A model generated the notes under the pieces. The model made no database searches. It saw only the letters and a program-made list of their open reading frames with translations, and was not told where the DNA came from. A program made the translations under genes and the position numbers. Positions 1-9,186 of a DNA stretch of 64,000 nucleotides are shown here, piece after piece. The DNA comes from an uncultured Lachnospiraceae bacterium. GTDB lineage: Bacteria > Bacillota > Clostridia > Lachnospirales > Lachnospiraceae. The DNA lies in assembly GCA_944383325.1 (NCBI GenBank), contig CALWPC010000032.1:62001-126000 (forward strand). The letters run 5' to 3'. The stretch's first letter is position 1, and each line of letters starts with the position of its first letter.

Positions 1-266
1 AATTAGTTTTAGCTAACTATCATTTTGAAAACAAGTCCTATATACGGACATATCCAAAGGATTTCTACATATAGGACCGATTTCTAGTTAGATTAAACTA
101 ACTTTAATTAGTATAATATACATGCACTCCATTGTCAAGCCGCAATTCTCATTGGATTGCCAGTCGATCCCAAAATCCGAAAGACGCATCATCTTTCAAT
201 CATGTTCGCATGCATGGCTTAAGGCGCCGCACAATCGCTGTTTTGACGATTGTACGGCGCCCTCTG
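1..266. other. Left-edge non-coding region with two palindromes
   Basis: No convincing gene is seen. Positions 86-103 form an 18-bp near-perfect palindrome (AGTTAG, ATTAAA, CTAACT), and positions 4-19 carry a related weaker one (TAGTTT and TAACTA arms). A TATAAT-like box lies at 112-117. Inference: these could be operators of a DtxR/MntR-like metal regulator for a gene outside the window to the left. The resemblance is by eye only. The open frame at 122-403 has no ribosome binding site and crosses the terminator, so it was not called. Confidence 0.4.
223..261 (-). terminator. Terminator-like hairpin after ABC permease
   Basis: Arms 223-237 and 247-261 pair over 15 bp. The single mismatch becomes a G-U pair in the minus-strand RNA. 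The loop is 9 nt. It lies 5 bases past the permease stop, so it probably ends the GntR-ABC operon. The U-tract is poor (UUAAG). Confidence 0.6.
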
Positions 267-2447
267 TTAAAACGTACTGGCGCTATAATCTGGATGTAAA
301 GATACTAACTGCAAAAGCGCGTCCGTTTCTTCCGGCGTCAGATTATACCACCGAACACCTGTTTTTTCACTCCTCTCTCCGTACACGACAAAGCACACAA
401 TGACCATATCCCGATCAGGTGAAATCTGCTGCTCCTCATGTCCGCTCAGCATCTGACAAAGTGCGGACAGCTTGGAATCCTCCAATTCTTTTATCTCCTG
501 ACTATACCAATAACGGTTTCCATATAACCTGCCGCCTGTGTAACATAAAATTTCAAGCGCAGCGCCTTGCTTCTCCTTCCCGTTCATCGCATCCCCTGCC
601 ACTTCGGATACAAATTGCTCGAAATCCGACGGAGCGCTGCGTTTATTTTGCATGGCAGAAAGACACATTACTGTTTCTTTCATATCCGCCAAAACCGGAA
701 ACGTGCTGCTGCTTCCGTCACGTGTCATCATTTCTACCGTGCCAAAAAACTGTCCCTGAATTTCGCTCTCGCCCATATACAGGCGGTACGCATCCTGCAG
801 CGAACTTGCCTCCTGACGCATCACTTCGTATAATTGACCCGCCTGCCATGAGCTTAAGTTCTGCGCCGCCCCGCTCGTATAATAGGTCGCGCCCGGCCCG
901 GGAGCCGGCAGCGCAGCCTGAAAACGTGCAAACTGCTTTGTTCCCTTTAACTCTTCCACTAGCTTCTCATACGCCGTCTGTTCAAAAGACAAATATCGAT
1001 ATATGCTTTTACCGCTATAGTGAATCTCAACTAACGCCGACACAGACTCCATCTCACCGCTCTCGGCGCTCAGCTCTTCTGCGTACGGCTGAAAGCCGGT
1101 TGATGCGCCGCTTAGAAATTTGTTCATTTCCGCACTCAGCTCCTCCGCCACAATGTTTCGGACTTCCTTTGACTCCAGTGGAATTTCTGCGCAGAAATCC
1201 TGAAACGAAACGTCAGAACCATAATTTAGCAAATTTACTGCACTGATTTCTTCCGCAGAAGGCGTCTTTTCCGCTTCGCCGCGCACAATTCCCGACACGC
1301 CGAAACCAATTACCAGAGAGAGTGCGATCGGAATCGGAATAAAGATCAGACTTTTAAGCGCCGATTTCCATCTCTGTGATGTCACAAGCTCATACAGTAT
1401 ATAAACAGCAATGCCCGCCGCAAACCACCATATTGTCTCAAACCAGACGGGCTGATCTTCAGGGCCGCCGTCCAAAACAGCCATAACTCCCAAAAGAAAA
1501 CAAATCAGCGCGGGAAACATACGGAACAAACTCTGTAATATACTGTTGAGGCTCGGCCGCCCGGCCAGCTCGCTTTTTCTTCTCACAAATAACATACCGC
1601 CGATCACCATATAGACGATGCCAAGCGCCATACTATACGCCAGCGGAAGAAGATATTGAGACGGATCTACCGATACCGGAACAAACCGGGCGGCGGACTT
1701 TAAAGTCAGCGCCATATTATTGCCGTAAAGGCTATAATAATATTCATACGGCGTGCTGCCGCCCGTAAAAAAGCCAACACAGAGATTATAAACATGAACA
1801 TAAGACCATACGCCCCGATCCATCGGCACAAACACAAGAATATTCTGAAGGCAGGACAAAATAAACGTCACCAGAAATCCAGGGCCGTATAGCAAAAAAA
1901 CAGAAGCCATCAGGTTCGTAAGTCTCGTTCCCGTGACCGAAATTCCAATCGCAAAAGCGCCGACTCCCAACAGACACATCGCAAACAATATAGCAACATA
2001 TAACAAGCTCCCCGAGACACTCATATCCGCAAATGAAAAACCGGTGCGCAGCATGACGGCAATACGAATCAACTCCGCAGCGCCAAGCATAATTCCGGCC
2101 CATGACAAGACGGCCGCCACCTGCGCGCAAAACAGTGTTTTGCGCCGGCATGGATACGCGTGGAAAAAATCACTGCCGGAGCGTTTTGTCAGGAACGAAA
2201 AAGCAGTAAGCATCAACACCGGCACGCCAAGCAGGCAGATGAGATCCTGAGCGCTGACAGCTACGACAAGTACCAAAATCGCATAATCGACACTCAGATC
2301 ATTTTGAAAAATATAATCTGACCAAATGACACTCTGCAGCAACGCATACAACGTAAAGACCGCAGTTAAAACTCCCCCGACCGGTGCCAGTGCCCCAAAC
2401 GCATTTCGAAACGCTCCTCTGCCCGGGTTGAATTTCCGTCCGCTCAT
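267..2447 (-). CDS. ABC transporter permease, large
   Basis: Membrane component of an ABC transporter, 726 residues. The N-terminal half is hydrophobic, with about six membrane segments between residues 20 and 280. Two or three more lie around 310-395, followed by a long soluble C-terminal region with no recognised catalytic motif. It overlaps the ATPase gene by 4 bases (ATGA), so the two are translationally coupled, with a GntR regulator upstream. This arrangement is typical of YtrA-controlled exporters in Firmicutes, often linked to antibiotic or envelope stress. The substrate cannot be told from sequence. The start is supported by the coupling. Confidence 0.85.
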   Translation of the reverse strand: MSGRKFNPGRGAFRNAFGALAPVGGVLTAVFTLYALLQSVIWSDYIFQNDLSVDYAILVLVVAVSAQDLICLLGVPVLMLTAFSFLTKRSGSDFFHAYPCRRKTLFCAQVAAVLSWAGIMLGAAELIRIAVMLRTGFSFADMSVSGSLLYVAILFAMCLLGVGAFAIGISVTGTRLTNLMASVFLLYGPGFLVTFILSCLQNILVFVPMDRGVWSYVHVYNLCVGFFTGGSTPYEYYYSLYGNNMALTLKSAARFVPVSVDPSQYLLPLAYSMALGIVYMVIGGMLFVRRKSELAGRPSLNSILQSLFRMFPALICFLLGVMAVLDGGPEDQPVWFETIWWFAAGIAVYILYELVTSQRWKSALKSLIFIPIPIALSLVIGFGVSGIVRGEAEKTPSAEEISAVNLLNYGSDVSFQDFCAEIPLESKEVRNIVAEELSAEMNKFLSGASTGFQPYAEELSAESGEMESVSALVEIHYSGKSIYRYLSFEQTAYEKLVEELKGTKQFARFQAALPAPGPGATYYTSGAAQNLSSWQAGQLYEVMRQEASSLQDAYRLYMGESEIQGQFFGTVEMMTRDGSSSTFPVLADMKETVMCLSAMQNKRSAPSDFEQFVSEVAGDAMNGKEKQGAALEILCYTGGRLYGNRYWYSQEIKELEDSKLSALCQMLSGHEEQQISPDRDMVIVCFVVYGERSEKTGVRWYNLTPEETDALLQLVSLHPDYSASTF

Positions 2448-3364
2448 CTTGACACATCCCCTTTCTCGGCTTTGCTTCCATCTAATCCATATCCCATCTG
2501 CTGCATTTTACACAGAAACAGTTCTTCCATATTTACCGGCAGCGTCTCCAATAATACCGGATCCATAGCGCCGAGATGATGCACAATTTCTTCGCGGTTG
2601 CCCTCAACGATCATATTGATGACCTTCCCGGTCTGATCAAACCGTAAAATCTTCATGCCTTTAAATTGACTCTGATCTACCCGCTGTGAAAATGCAATCT
2701 GCACTCTGACGCAACTATTCTCCAATTCCGCAGAATCCTGGCAGAGAACAAGACGGCCGCCGTGCAAAAACAGGATCTGATCACAGGTTCCCTCAAGCTC
2801 CCTGACTGAGTGCGTGCTCATGACGACCGTGACCCGGTTCTCTTCCACTTCACGGTTGATCAGAGACCGGACCATGTTTCGCCGCACCGGATCCAGGCCG
2901 TCAAATGTTTCATCAAACAACAGATAGCGCGGCCGGCACGAAAGCGCGAGCACTACCGCAGCCTGTCGTCTCATCCCCTTTGAAAACGTGCGGACCGGTT
3001 TTTTCACATTCAGTTCAAACAGACCGGAAAGCGACAAAAACCGTTCCCAGTCAAATGTCGGATATGCTCTGGCATACCATTCAGCCTGACGCCTCATTGA
3101 GGCATTCGGCAGAAAATACGTCTCATCCGATACGAGTACAATCGCCGCCTTCAGTCCTGGATTTTCGTATACCGGCTCTCCCCCATAGAATACGCCTCCG
3201 GCCTCCGGCCGGTACACGCCGGCCATAGTGCGAAACAGCGTTGATTTCCCGGCGCCGTTTGTCCCGACAACGCCGGCAATGCTCGCATCGCCAATCTGAC
3301 AGTTGACACGATCGAGCGCGGTCTGTGCAGAAAACCGTTTTGTAAGGTTGCGAATTGAAATCAT
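2444..3364 (-). CDS. ABC transporter ATP-binding protein
   Basis: Energising subunit for the adjacent permease, 306 residues. The Walker A motif is GTNGAGKS near residue 34. The signature region reads TFSKGMRRQ near 128. Walker B is YLLFDETFDGLD near 150, with ET where many families have EP. The switch histidine is in the STHS motif. The C-terminal third after about residue 215 is an extension typical of BcrA/YtrB-type ATPases. Both ends overlap their neighbours by 4 bases (regulator upstream, permease downstream), so the three genes form one tightly coupled operon. Confidence 0.93.
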   Translation of the reverse strand: MISIRNLTKRFSAQTALDRVNCQIGDASIAGVVGTNGAGKSTLFRTMAGVYRPEAGGVFYGGEPVYENPGLKAAIVLVSDETYFLPNASMRRQAEWYARAYPTFDWERFLSLSGLFELNVKKPVRTFSKGMRRQAAVVLALSCRPRYLLFDETFDGLDPVRRNMVRSLINREVEENRVTVVMSTHSVRELEGTCDQILFLHGGRLVLCQDSAELENSCVRVQIAFSQRVDQSQFKGMKILRFDQTGKVINMIVEGNREEIVHHLGAMDPVLLETLPVNMEELFLCKMQQMGYGLDGSKAEKGDVSR

Positions 3365-3759
3365 TTGCCATCCTCCCTTGTCTCACTCCATCTATTGTCA
3401 AACAACTCGTTTACCATCTTCAACAGCTCCTCTCTGCTGATTCCGGCCCAAATCAATTCCCGCAGCTGTCGCTGAATCTCTTCCAGTTCGCCCCGTTTTT
3501 GCTCCGCCAAAATGACTTTCGCTTTGCCCGCAACGAACGTTCCCTTTCCGGGTACCGAAAACACCAACCCCTGCCGCTCTAATTGCGCAAGCGCTTTCTG
3601 GATCGTGTTTGGATTGACCGACAACTCCGCAGAGAGACTGCGCACGGAAGGTATCTGATCGCCCGGCTCCAGAATGCCTCTCAGAATAAACCGTCTCGTC
3701 TGCTCAATAATCTGTTCATAGACCGGAACTCTGGACATGACATCAATTTGATACAACAT
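3361..3759 (-). CDS. GntR-family regulator, YtrA type
   Basis: DNA-binding repressor of 132 residues. An N-terminal winged helix (about residues 10-78) contains PSVRSLSAELSVNPNTIQ, the GntR recognition region, and PGKGTFV at the wing. The short C-terminal tail, with no large ligand domain, is the mark of the YtrA subfamily, which normally controls the ABC transporter encoded with it. It is first in the operon, overlapping the ATPase gene by 4 bases. The ribosome binding site GGAG lies about 7 bases before the ATG. An inverted repeat just downstream of its promoter suggests autoregulation. Confidence 0.92.
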   Translation of the reverse strand: MLYQIDVMSRVPVYEQIIEQTRRFILRGILEPGDQIPSVRSLSAELSVNPNTIQKALAQLERQGLVFSVPGKGTFVAGKAKVILAEQKRGELEEIQRQLRELIWAGISREELLKMVNELFDNRWSETREDGK

Positions 3760-3789
3760 ACATCCACTCCTGTCTTTTGCATCTCACGC

Positions 3790-3817
3790 GTACTAACTGT
3801 ATTATCACCACTAGTAC
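3790..3817. promoter_or_regulatory. Candidate GntR/YtrA operator
   Basis: Inverted repeat GTACTA (3790-3795) and TAGTAC (3812-3817), separated by 16 bases. It lies between the -10 box and the start of the GntR gene. The position and half-site form fit an autorepressor site; the assignment to this regulator is inference. Confidence 0.6.
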
Positions 3818-3827
3818 ACTTTTTATA

Positions 3828-3856
3828 AAAATAACATGAAACGCGCCGGTTGTCAA
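3828..3856 (-). promoter_or_regulatory. SigmaA promoter of GntR-ABC operon
   Basis: On the minus strand, TTGACA (3851-3856), a 17-base spacer and TATTTT (3828-3833). It sits in the 103-base gap between the MATE gene and the GntR gene and reads into the GntR operon. Confidence 0.75.
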
Positions 3857-3862
3857 GAGAAT

Positions 3863-5218
3863 CTAATCCGATTCTCTAAACCCCGACCGTTCCACGTTTC
3901 TCATAACAATAAAATATCCAATCATTGTAAAAATACCCGCGCAAAGCCATGCCACCGGATCGCACAGACACGCCGCCGTATAACTGAGCGTGTGCATTGC
4001 CACAACCGCGCAGATCAGACGCGCCACAAGCTCCACCACGCCTCCCAACATCGGAAGCAGTCCGTAACCGCACCCCTGCATCGTGTTCCGGAACGTAAAA
4101 ATGACGCTAAGCGGCAAATAAAACATACTGCAAATGCCGATATAACGGCGCGAAAAATATAACACCTGCGTCATATCTGCCTGCGCATCAAAAAACAACT
4201 GCATAAACAAAGGCAGACCCACATTCGAGAGAACTGCCGCACACAGGGAATAGACCACATTCATTCCCACGGCGTAGCGAACCCCTAAGCGAATACGGTC
4301 CGGCCTTTTCGCTCCATAATTTTGACCCGCATAGGTAGCCATCGTCTGGCCGATCGCAATAGATCCCTGCATGAGCAGCGTTGTGATTTTTCCGGCTGTA
4401 GAATAAGCCGCCACAGCCGTCGATCCGAACAAATTGACCGCCGCCTGCATAATGACCGTTCCAGAGCCGGTAATGCCAAATTGCAACGCCATCGGAACAC
4501 CGACCTGAAGCTGCTGCCTGCTGAATTTTCGATTCAGCCGCAACTCTTTTAAACGGGGCCACATACTCTTTTTCTTGCGGCACAAATAAAGCGCGCAGAT
4601 AACCGCCGAAACCGCCTGCGCCAGATTGGTTGCCCAGGCCGCTCCCGCCACTCCCCATCCGAAACCCCGGATAAACAGCAGGTCCAACGCCACATTGATC
4701 GATGCGGAAATGATGAGGGTAATGAGCGGTATACGGCTGTTCCCAACAGCGCGCAGACAGGCTGCAAAAAAATTGTACGCCACAATGGATACCATACCGA
4801 TACAAATAGCCGTAATATAAGTTGATGCATCTTCAAAAATATTATCCGGCGTATTCATCAGTTTTAAAATCGGATTCATACACGCGAGCGAAATGACCGT
4901 CAGCGCAAGAACCATAATCAGAGAGAGAACCATTCCATTTGCGACACTTTTTCTCGTCCCTTCCTCGTTTCCCTCGCCATATTTCTGTGAAGTCAGCACG
5001 GTAAACCCGGTGCTAAGCCCCGTAGCCAGTCCGGTGACAACAAACATAATCGTACCCGTAGCCCCGACTGCCGCGAGCGCGTCCTCGCCGACAAATCTGC
5101 CGACAATCATGGCGTCTACCATATTATAAAAAGACTGAAACAAGTTGCCGATAAACAGCGGCAGAGAGAATTTTAAAATAATAGACAGCGGACTGCCTGT
5201 CGACATATTCTTTTCCAT
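3863..5218 (-). CDS. MATE family efflux transporter
   Basis: Multidrug/toxin extrusion transporter of 451 residues, the usual family length, with about 12 hydrophobic segments in two repeated halves. The N-terminal region carries the family-typical GSPLSIILKFSLPLFIGNL stretch and a VDAMIVGRFVGEDALAAVG motif. It probably uses an ion gradient (sodium or proton) to export cationic compounds; the substrate is unknown. The start is 8 bases after the purA stop, so the gene may be co-transcribed with purA, although the two functions are not obviously linked. Confidence 0.92.
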   Translation of the reverse strand: MEKNMSTGSPLSIILKFSLPLFIGNLFQSFYNMVDAMIVGRFVGEDALAAVGATGTIMFVVTGLATGLSTGFTVLTSQKYGEGNEEGTRKSVANGMVLSLIMVLALTVISLACMNPILKLMNTPDNIFEDASTYITAICIGMVSIVAYNFFAACLRAVGNSRIPLITLIISASINVALDLLFIRGFGWGVAGAAWATNLAQAVSAVICALYLCRKKKSMWPRLKELRLNRKFSRQQLQVGVPMALQFGITGSGTVIMQAAVNLFGSTAVAAYSTAGKITTLLMQGSIAIGQTMATYAGQNYGAKRPDRIRLGVRYAVGMNVVYSLCAAVLSNVGLPLFMQLFFDAQADMTQVLYFSRRYIGICSMFYLPLSVIFTFRNTMQGCGYGLLPMLGGVVELVARLICAVVAMHTLSYTAACLCDPVAWLCAGIFTMIGYFIVMRNVERSGFRESD

Positions 5219-5226
5219 AGCGCCTC

Positions 5227-6528
5227 TTACTTCAGAGAGGAACTCCGGTAAATAATATCCTTCCTCTCCGGTCCGTTTGAAATCATTGTGATCGGAAATC
5301 CGATTTGCTGCTCAACAAACTCGACATAGCGGCGGCAATTCTCCGGAAGCTCTTCATACGTCCGAATACCGCGAATATCCGCGCACTGATCTTTCCAGCC
5401 GGGCAGCACTTCATAAACAGGTTTTGCCTTCTCAAGCAGCGAAGTCGTCGGAAAATCGGTCGTCACTTTCCCGTCAATTTCATAGCCGACACATACCGGA
5501 ATCTCATCGAGATAACCGAGCACATCAAGCACGGTAAATGCGACGTCCGTCGTTCCCTGCATTCTGCAGCCATATTTGGACGCTACGCAATCAAACCATC
5601 CCATTCTTCGGGGCCGTCCGGTCGTCGCCCCATACTCGCCGCCGTCTCCGCCGCGCCGCCGAAGCTCGTCGGCCTCATCGCCAAAAATTTCACTCACAAA
5701 AACACCGGCTCCTACTGCACTGGAGTACGCTTTGCATACCGTAATAATCTGGCGTATTTCATACGGCGGAATGCCGGCTCCAATCGCCCCGTATGCCGCA
5801 AGCGTCGACGACGATGTAACCATCGGATAGATACCGTGATCCGGATCTTTCAAAGATCCAAGCTGCCCCTCGAGCAAAATTTCTTTTCCATCCTTTAAAG
5901 CATTCCAAAGATACAGCGAGACGTCGCACACATAAGGCGCCACCATCTCTTTATATTCCATAAGCTCGTCAAAAATTTCTTCTTCTTTCAGCAGCGGCTT
6001 CTTGTACAAATGTGCGAGCATAGTATTTTTAGATGCAATGACACGCGAAATTTTGTCGCGCAGACTGTCCTCATCTCCAAACAACTCACTCACCTGAAAA
6101 CCAATCTTTGCATACTTGTCCGAATAAAACGGTGCGATGCCTGACTTTGTAGATCCAAATGATTTTCCGCCCAGACGTTCCTCCTCATATTGATCAAACA
6201 AAATATGATACGACATCACAATCTGCGCACGGTCCGACACCAAAATTTTCGGCTCCGGCACCCCTTTGTCCACAATCGACCGCACTTCGTTGAATAAAAC
6301 CGGAATATTGAGCGCTACGCCGTTTCCGATAATACTGGTCGTATGATTATAAAAAACGCCCGACGGCAGCGTATGCAGTGCAAACTTGCCGTAATCATTC
6401 ACAATTGTGTGGCCCGCATTGGCGCCGCCCTGAAAACGGACAATAATATCTGCCTTCTCGCCGAGCATATCGGTGATTTTCCCTTTGCCCTCGTCTCCCC
6501 AATTTGCTCCTACAACCGCCTTTACCAT
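5227..6528 (-). CDS. purA: Adenylosuccinate synthetase
   Basis: Joins IMP and aspartate using GTP to give adenylosuccinate, the first committed step to AMP; cytosolic. The 433-residue protein begins MVKAVVGANWGDEGKGK, with the P-loop-like GDEGKGK at the expected N-terminal place. GRPRRMGWFD and TDVLDVLGYLDEIPVC-like stretches are also recognisable. The start was set at 6528 because an AAAGGAGA ribosome site lies just upstream and the family begins here; an upstream in-frame ATG at 6621 would add 31 unconserved residues. It is divergent from a LysR gene. purB and the rest of the pathway here are in a separate operon at 9187-12864. Confidence 0.97.
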   Translation of the reverse strand: MVKAVVGANWGDEGKGKITDMLGEKADIIVRFQGGANAGHTIVNDYGKFALHTLPSGVFYNHTTSIIGNGVALNIPVLFNEVRSIVDKGVPEPKILVSDRAQIVMSYHILFDQYEEERLGGKSFGSTKSGIAPFYSDKYAKIGFQVSELFGDEDSLRDKISRVIASKNTMLAHLYKKPLLKEEEIFDELMEYKEMVAPYVCDVSLYLWNALKDGKEILLEGQLGSLKDPDHGIYPMVTSSSTLAAYGAIGAGIPPYEIRQIITVCKAYSSAVGAGVFVSEIFGDEADELRRRGGDGGEYGATTGRPRRMGWFDCVASKYGCRMQGTTDVAFTVLDVLGYLDEIPVCVGYEIDGKVTTDFPTTSLLEKAKPVYEVLPGWKDQCADIRGIRTYEELPENCRRYVEFVEQQIGFPITMISNGPERKDIIYRSSSLK

Positions 6529-6642
6529 TTGATTTGTCTCCTTTCCACGTTTCAAATACCTATCACCTATACTACTACATGTATCAACATAAGTAAAATT
6601 AATATTATTTATATTCTTCATAAGTAATTCGAATATACAATC

Positions 6643-6671
6643 TTGACGCTATAACCATTCCCCTTTATACT
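6643..6671 (+). promoter_or_regulatory. Promoter of LysR gene
   Basis: TTGACG (6643-6648), 17-base spacer, TATACT (6666-6671), 53 bases before the LysR start codon. It lies in the divergent LysR-purA interval. Confidence 0.75.
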
Positions 6672-6724
6672 ATAATCATGCAGACATCTGCAGCTGTCTC
6701 AATCCAACCAGAAAGAGGACAACG

Positions 6725-7612
6725 ATGAATATTAATCTGGAGTATTATAAAATTTTTTATTATGTCGGCAAAACCGGACGCATCACGCTTGCCGCCAGGG
6801 AACTCTCCCTCTCTCAGCCCGCGGTCAGCCAGATGCTCAAACAATTGGAACGCCAACTCGGCGTCACCCTGTTTATCCGCACTCCCAAAGGCGTGCGCTT
6901 TACAAAGGAAGGGCGCGTGCTCTATGATCACATCTCCCGCGGCTATGACGCCATCCGCAGCGGCGAACAGATGCTGCGCAAGATGGTCAATCTCGGCAGC
7001 GGCGACATCCATATCGGCGCGAGCGATATGACCCTTCAGTTTTATCTGCTGCCCTATCTCGAAATTTTTCATAAAACATATCCAAACGTCAAAGTCCACA
7101 TTACCAACGCTCCCACGCCGGAAACACTGGATAATCTGAAAGAAGGCAAAATTGACTTTGGAATCGTCAGCACACCGTTTCCCCGTCAGGAGGAGATCAC
7201 CGTCAGGCCGCTGAAAGAGATTGAGGACATTTTTATCGCAGGCGACACGTTTCGGCATCTTGACGGACAGCAACTGGACTATCACACCCTGACCGGTCTC
7301 CCGCTGATCTGTCTGGAGCCAAACACAAGCACGCGCAAACATATTGACGCGCTTCTGGCTAAGCGGGGTATTACACTTCATCCCGAGTTTGAACTCGCCA
7401 CAAGCGACATGATCGTCCAATTTGTCCGCCGCAATATGGGCATCGGATATGTGATGAAAGAATTTGCAGCCGAATACATCGAAGACGGCAGTATTTTTCC
7501 TCTGCAATTTACCGCGCAAAATCCCCGGCGGCAAATCTGCCTTGTATCCGCAAGCACATACCCGGTATCACTTGCCGCAGGCCGGCTGATGGAATCCTTG
7601 AAGACAGAATAA
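6725..7612 (+). CDS. LysR-family transcriptional regulator
   Basis: DNA-binding regulator of 295 residues. The N-terminal winged helix (about 1-60) has the LysR pattern LAARELSLSQPAVSQMLKQL, and GVTLFIRTPKGVRFTKEG follows in the wing. The substrate-binding domain (about 90-290) is PBP2-like, with HIGASDMTLQFYLLPYL at its start. AAGAGGA precedes the ATG. It is closest in feel to CysL/CysB-like or YwfK-like clostridial regulators, but no specific effector can be named. It is divergent from purA and upstream of a decayed ATPase gene; its target is not evident. Confidence 0.93.
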   Translation: MNINLEYYKIFYYVGKTGRITLAARELSLSQPAVSQMLKQLERQLGVTLFIRTPKGVRFTKEGRVLYDHISRGYDAIRSGEQMLRKMVNLGSGDIHIGASDMTLQFYLLPYLEIFHKTYPNVKVHITNAPTPETLDNLKEGKIDFGIVSTPFPRQEEITVRPLKEIEDIFIAGDTFRHLDGQQLDYHTLTGLPLICLEPNTSTRKHIDALLAKRGITLHPEFELATSDMIVQFVRRNMGIGYVMKEFAAEYIEDGSIFPLQFTAQNPRRQICLVSASTYPVSLAAGRLMESLKTE

Positions 7613-7643
7613 AAAAAAACCCTGCAAAAGCGGCGTTACAGGG
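7611..7643 (-). terminator. Intrinsic terminator, leftward
   Basis: On the minus strand CCCTGTAA and TTGCAGGG pair (one G-U) around an 8-base loop, followed by nine U (7611-7619 region). It overlaps the LysR 3' end. It would stop transcripts running leftward from the purB side; in the forward direction the U-tract is missing. Confidence 0.55.
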
Positions 7644-7803
7644 CCGTTTCCTGCATCAGTTTAGCTTCCCGATTGATACCCGCAGTACATAAAAATGTGC
7701 AAATGTGTATAAAATAGGAATCATATCTTGAAAGAAGATTGAAATTATAGCAAAATATGATTACTAAAAAATGTGTATTTGCACAATAAATAGGATCCAG
7801 AAG

Positions 7804-8957
7804 ATGGACATTGAAAGAAATGATTATCTCAGGCAGCTAATTCTGAGGAAAGATAATGGGATGATCAAGATTATTACAGGCATACGAAGATGCGGAAAAT
7901 CATTTTTGCTGTTTCATATATTCAAAAAATAATGTAAACGAAGATCACATTATTGAAATTGCTTTGGACGGTATTGAACATGAAGAATTACGAGATCCCA
8001 AAATGTGTTATCAGTATGTAAAAGCTGCAATAAAAAACAAAGAAAACTATTATCTGCTTTTAGATAAAATTCAGTTTATGTCCCGATTTGAAGAAGTGCT
8101 GAACAGTCTGCTTCGCATAAATAATCTTGACATCTATGTGACTGGAAGCAATTCCAGATTCCTGTCCAGTGACATTGTAACGGAATTTCGGGGAAGAGGA
8201 GATGAAATAAGAGTTTATCCTCTTTCTTTTGCAGAATTTTATTCCGTTTATGATGGGGAATATGAAGAGGCATGGAACGATTACATGATTTATGGAGGAT
8301 TGCCGCAGGTCGTCGGATTTCAGACCGAACGACAGAAAGCGGAATATTTAAAAAATATTTTTACAAAGGTGTACCTGAAAGAAACAATATTCAAAGTATA
8401 GACGGACTGGGGACACTGGTTGAATAAGCTATACGAATAAAACAATATCCAAACATATTGATGATCTAGAGGAGGCATTCCTGATTTCAAAATCCAATCG
8501 TTATGATATTAAAGGGCGAAAATATATAGATCCTAATCTAAAGTATTATTTTACCGATTTTGGGCTTAGAAATGCGAGATTGAACTTCCGCCAACAAGAA
8601 CCTATCCATATTATGGAAAATATCGTCTATAATGAATTGCTCATTCGCGGATATAATGTTGATACGGGCATTATAGATGTGTATGGAAAAAATCAAGAAG
8701 GAAAACGTATCCGCAAACAGCTTGAGGTTGATTTTGTTGTTAATCAAGGAAATCAGAGATATTATATTCAGGTGGCTTATGATATGATGTCAAAAAAAAA
8801 GCAGAATCAGGAATTTTATTCTCTGCGCAATATTCCTGATTCCTTTAAGAAAATAGTGATTGTAGGAGGAATGGCCAAACCATGGAGAAATGAAGAAGGC
8901 TTTGTCATCATGGGGATGAGATATTTTCTTATGAATTCAGACAGCCTGGAATTTTGA
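7804..8957 (+). pseudogene. Decayed AAA ATPase with DUF4143 domain
   Basis: Remains of a roughly 400-residue ATPase of the AAA_14/DUF4143 family, a group of uncertain role often found in variable copies. Fragment 1 (7804-7932) starts MDIERNDYLRQLIL and holds the P-loop GIRRCGKS. The frame breaks in an A-run at 7924-7929 and continues in a second frame to 8401, with VTGSNSRFLSSD and the FRGRGDEIRVYPLSFAEF region. The third frame (about 8424-8957) holds the DUF4143 part with KYYFTDFGLRNARLNFRQQE. About 30-40 residues that normally link ETIFKV to the last part appear deleted. Two shifts plus a deletion argue for real decay rather than sequencing error. Confidence 0.85.
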
Positions 8958-9052
8958 TATACCAAACAGTATGAACGTGGTGCGTGATAAACAAAACACA
9001 CCGGGAATTAAAAATATCCATTCTGACAGATGACCGATCAGTGGCCTGGCGG

Positions 9053-9092
9053 CGGCAGAACCGGCGTGATTTCCACCACGCCGGTTCTGCCG
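9053..9092. repeat. Perfect 16-bp hairpin after purB
   Basis: Arms 9053-9068 and 9077-9092 are exact reverse complements around an 8-base loop. No U-tract follows on either strand. It lies in the 229-base gap between the ATPase pseudogene and the end of purB, and may be a 3' stabilising or termination structure for the pur operon. Nothing else was seen in this gap. Confidence 0.6.
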
Positions 9093-9186
9093 GAAAATTT
9101 CATTTACTTCCTTATGTGCCTCCGCATAACAACAGGATTTTTTTATGAATGAACACTGCAGCTCCCACAGCCGCCCATGCGAAGCT

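Noticed and set aside
122..403. Forward 93-residue open frame at the left edge
   Set aside because: No ribosome site, runs through a hairpin and into the opposite permease gene, and the product has no protein-like pattern.
419..1246. Forward 275-residue open frame inside the permease gene
   Set aside because: Antisense shadow of a well-supported gene; low-complexity Ser/Pro/Arg composition.
6665..7534. Reverse 289-residue open frame opposite LysR
   Set aside because: The forward LysR has a clear helix-turn-helix and promoter; the reverse frame has none.
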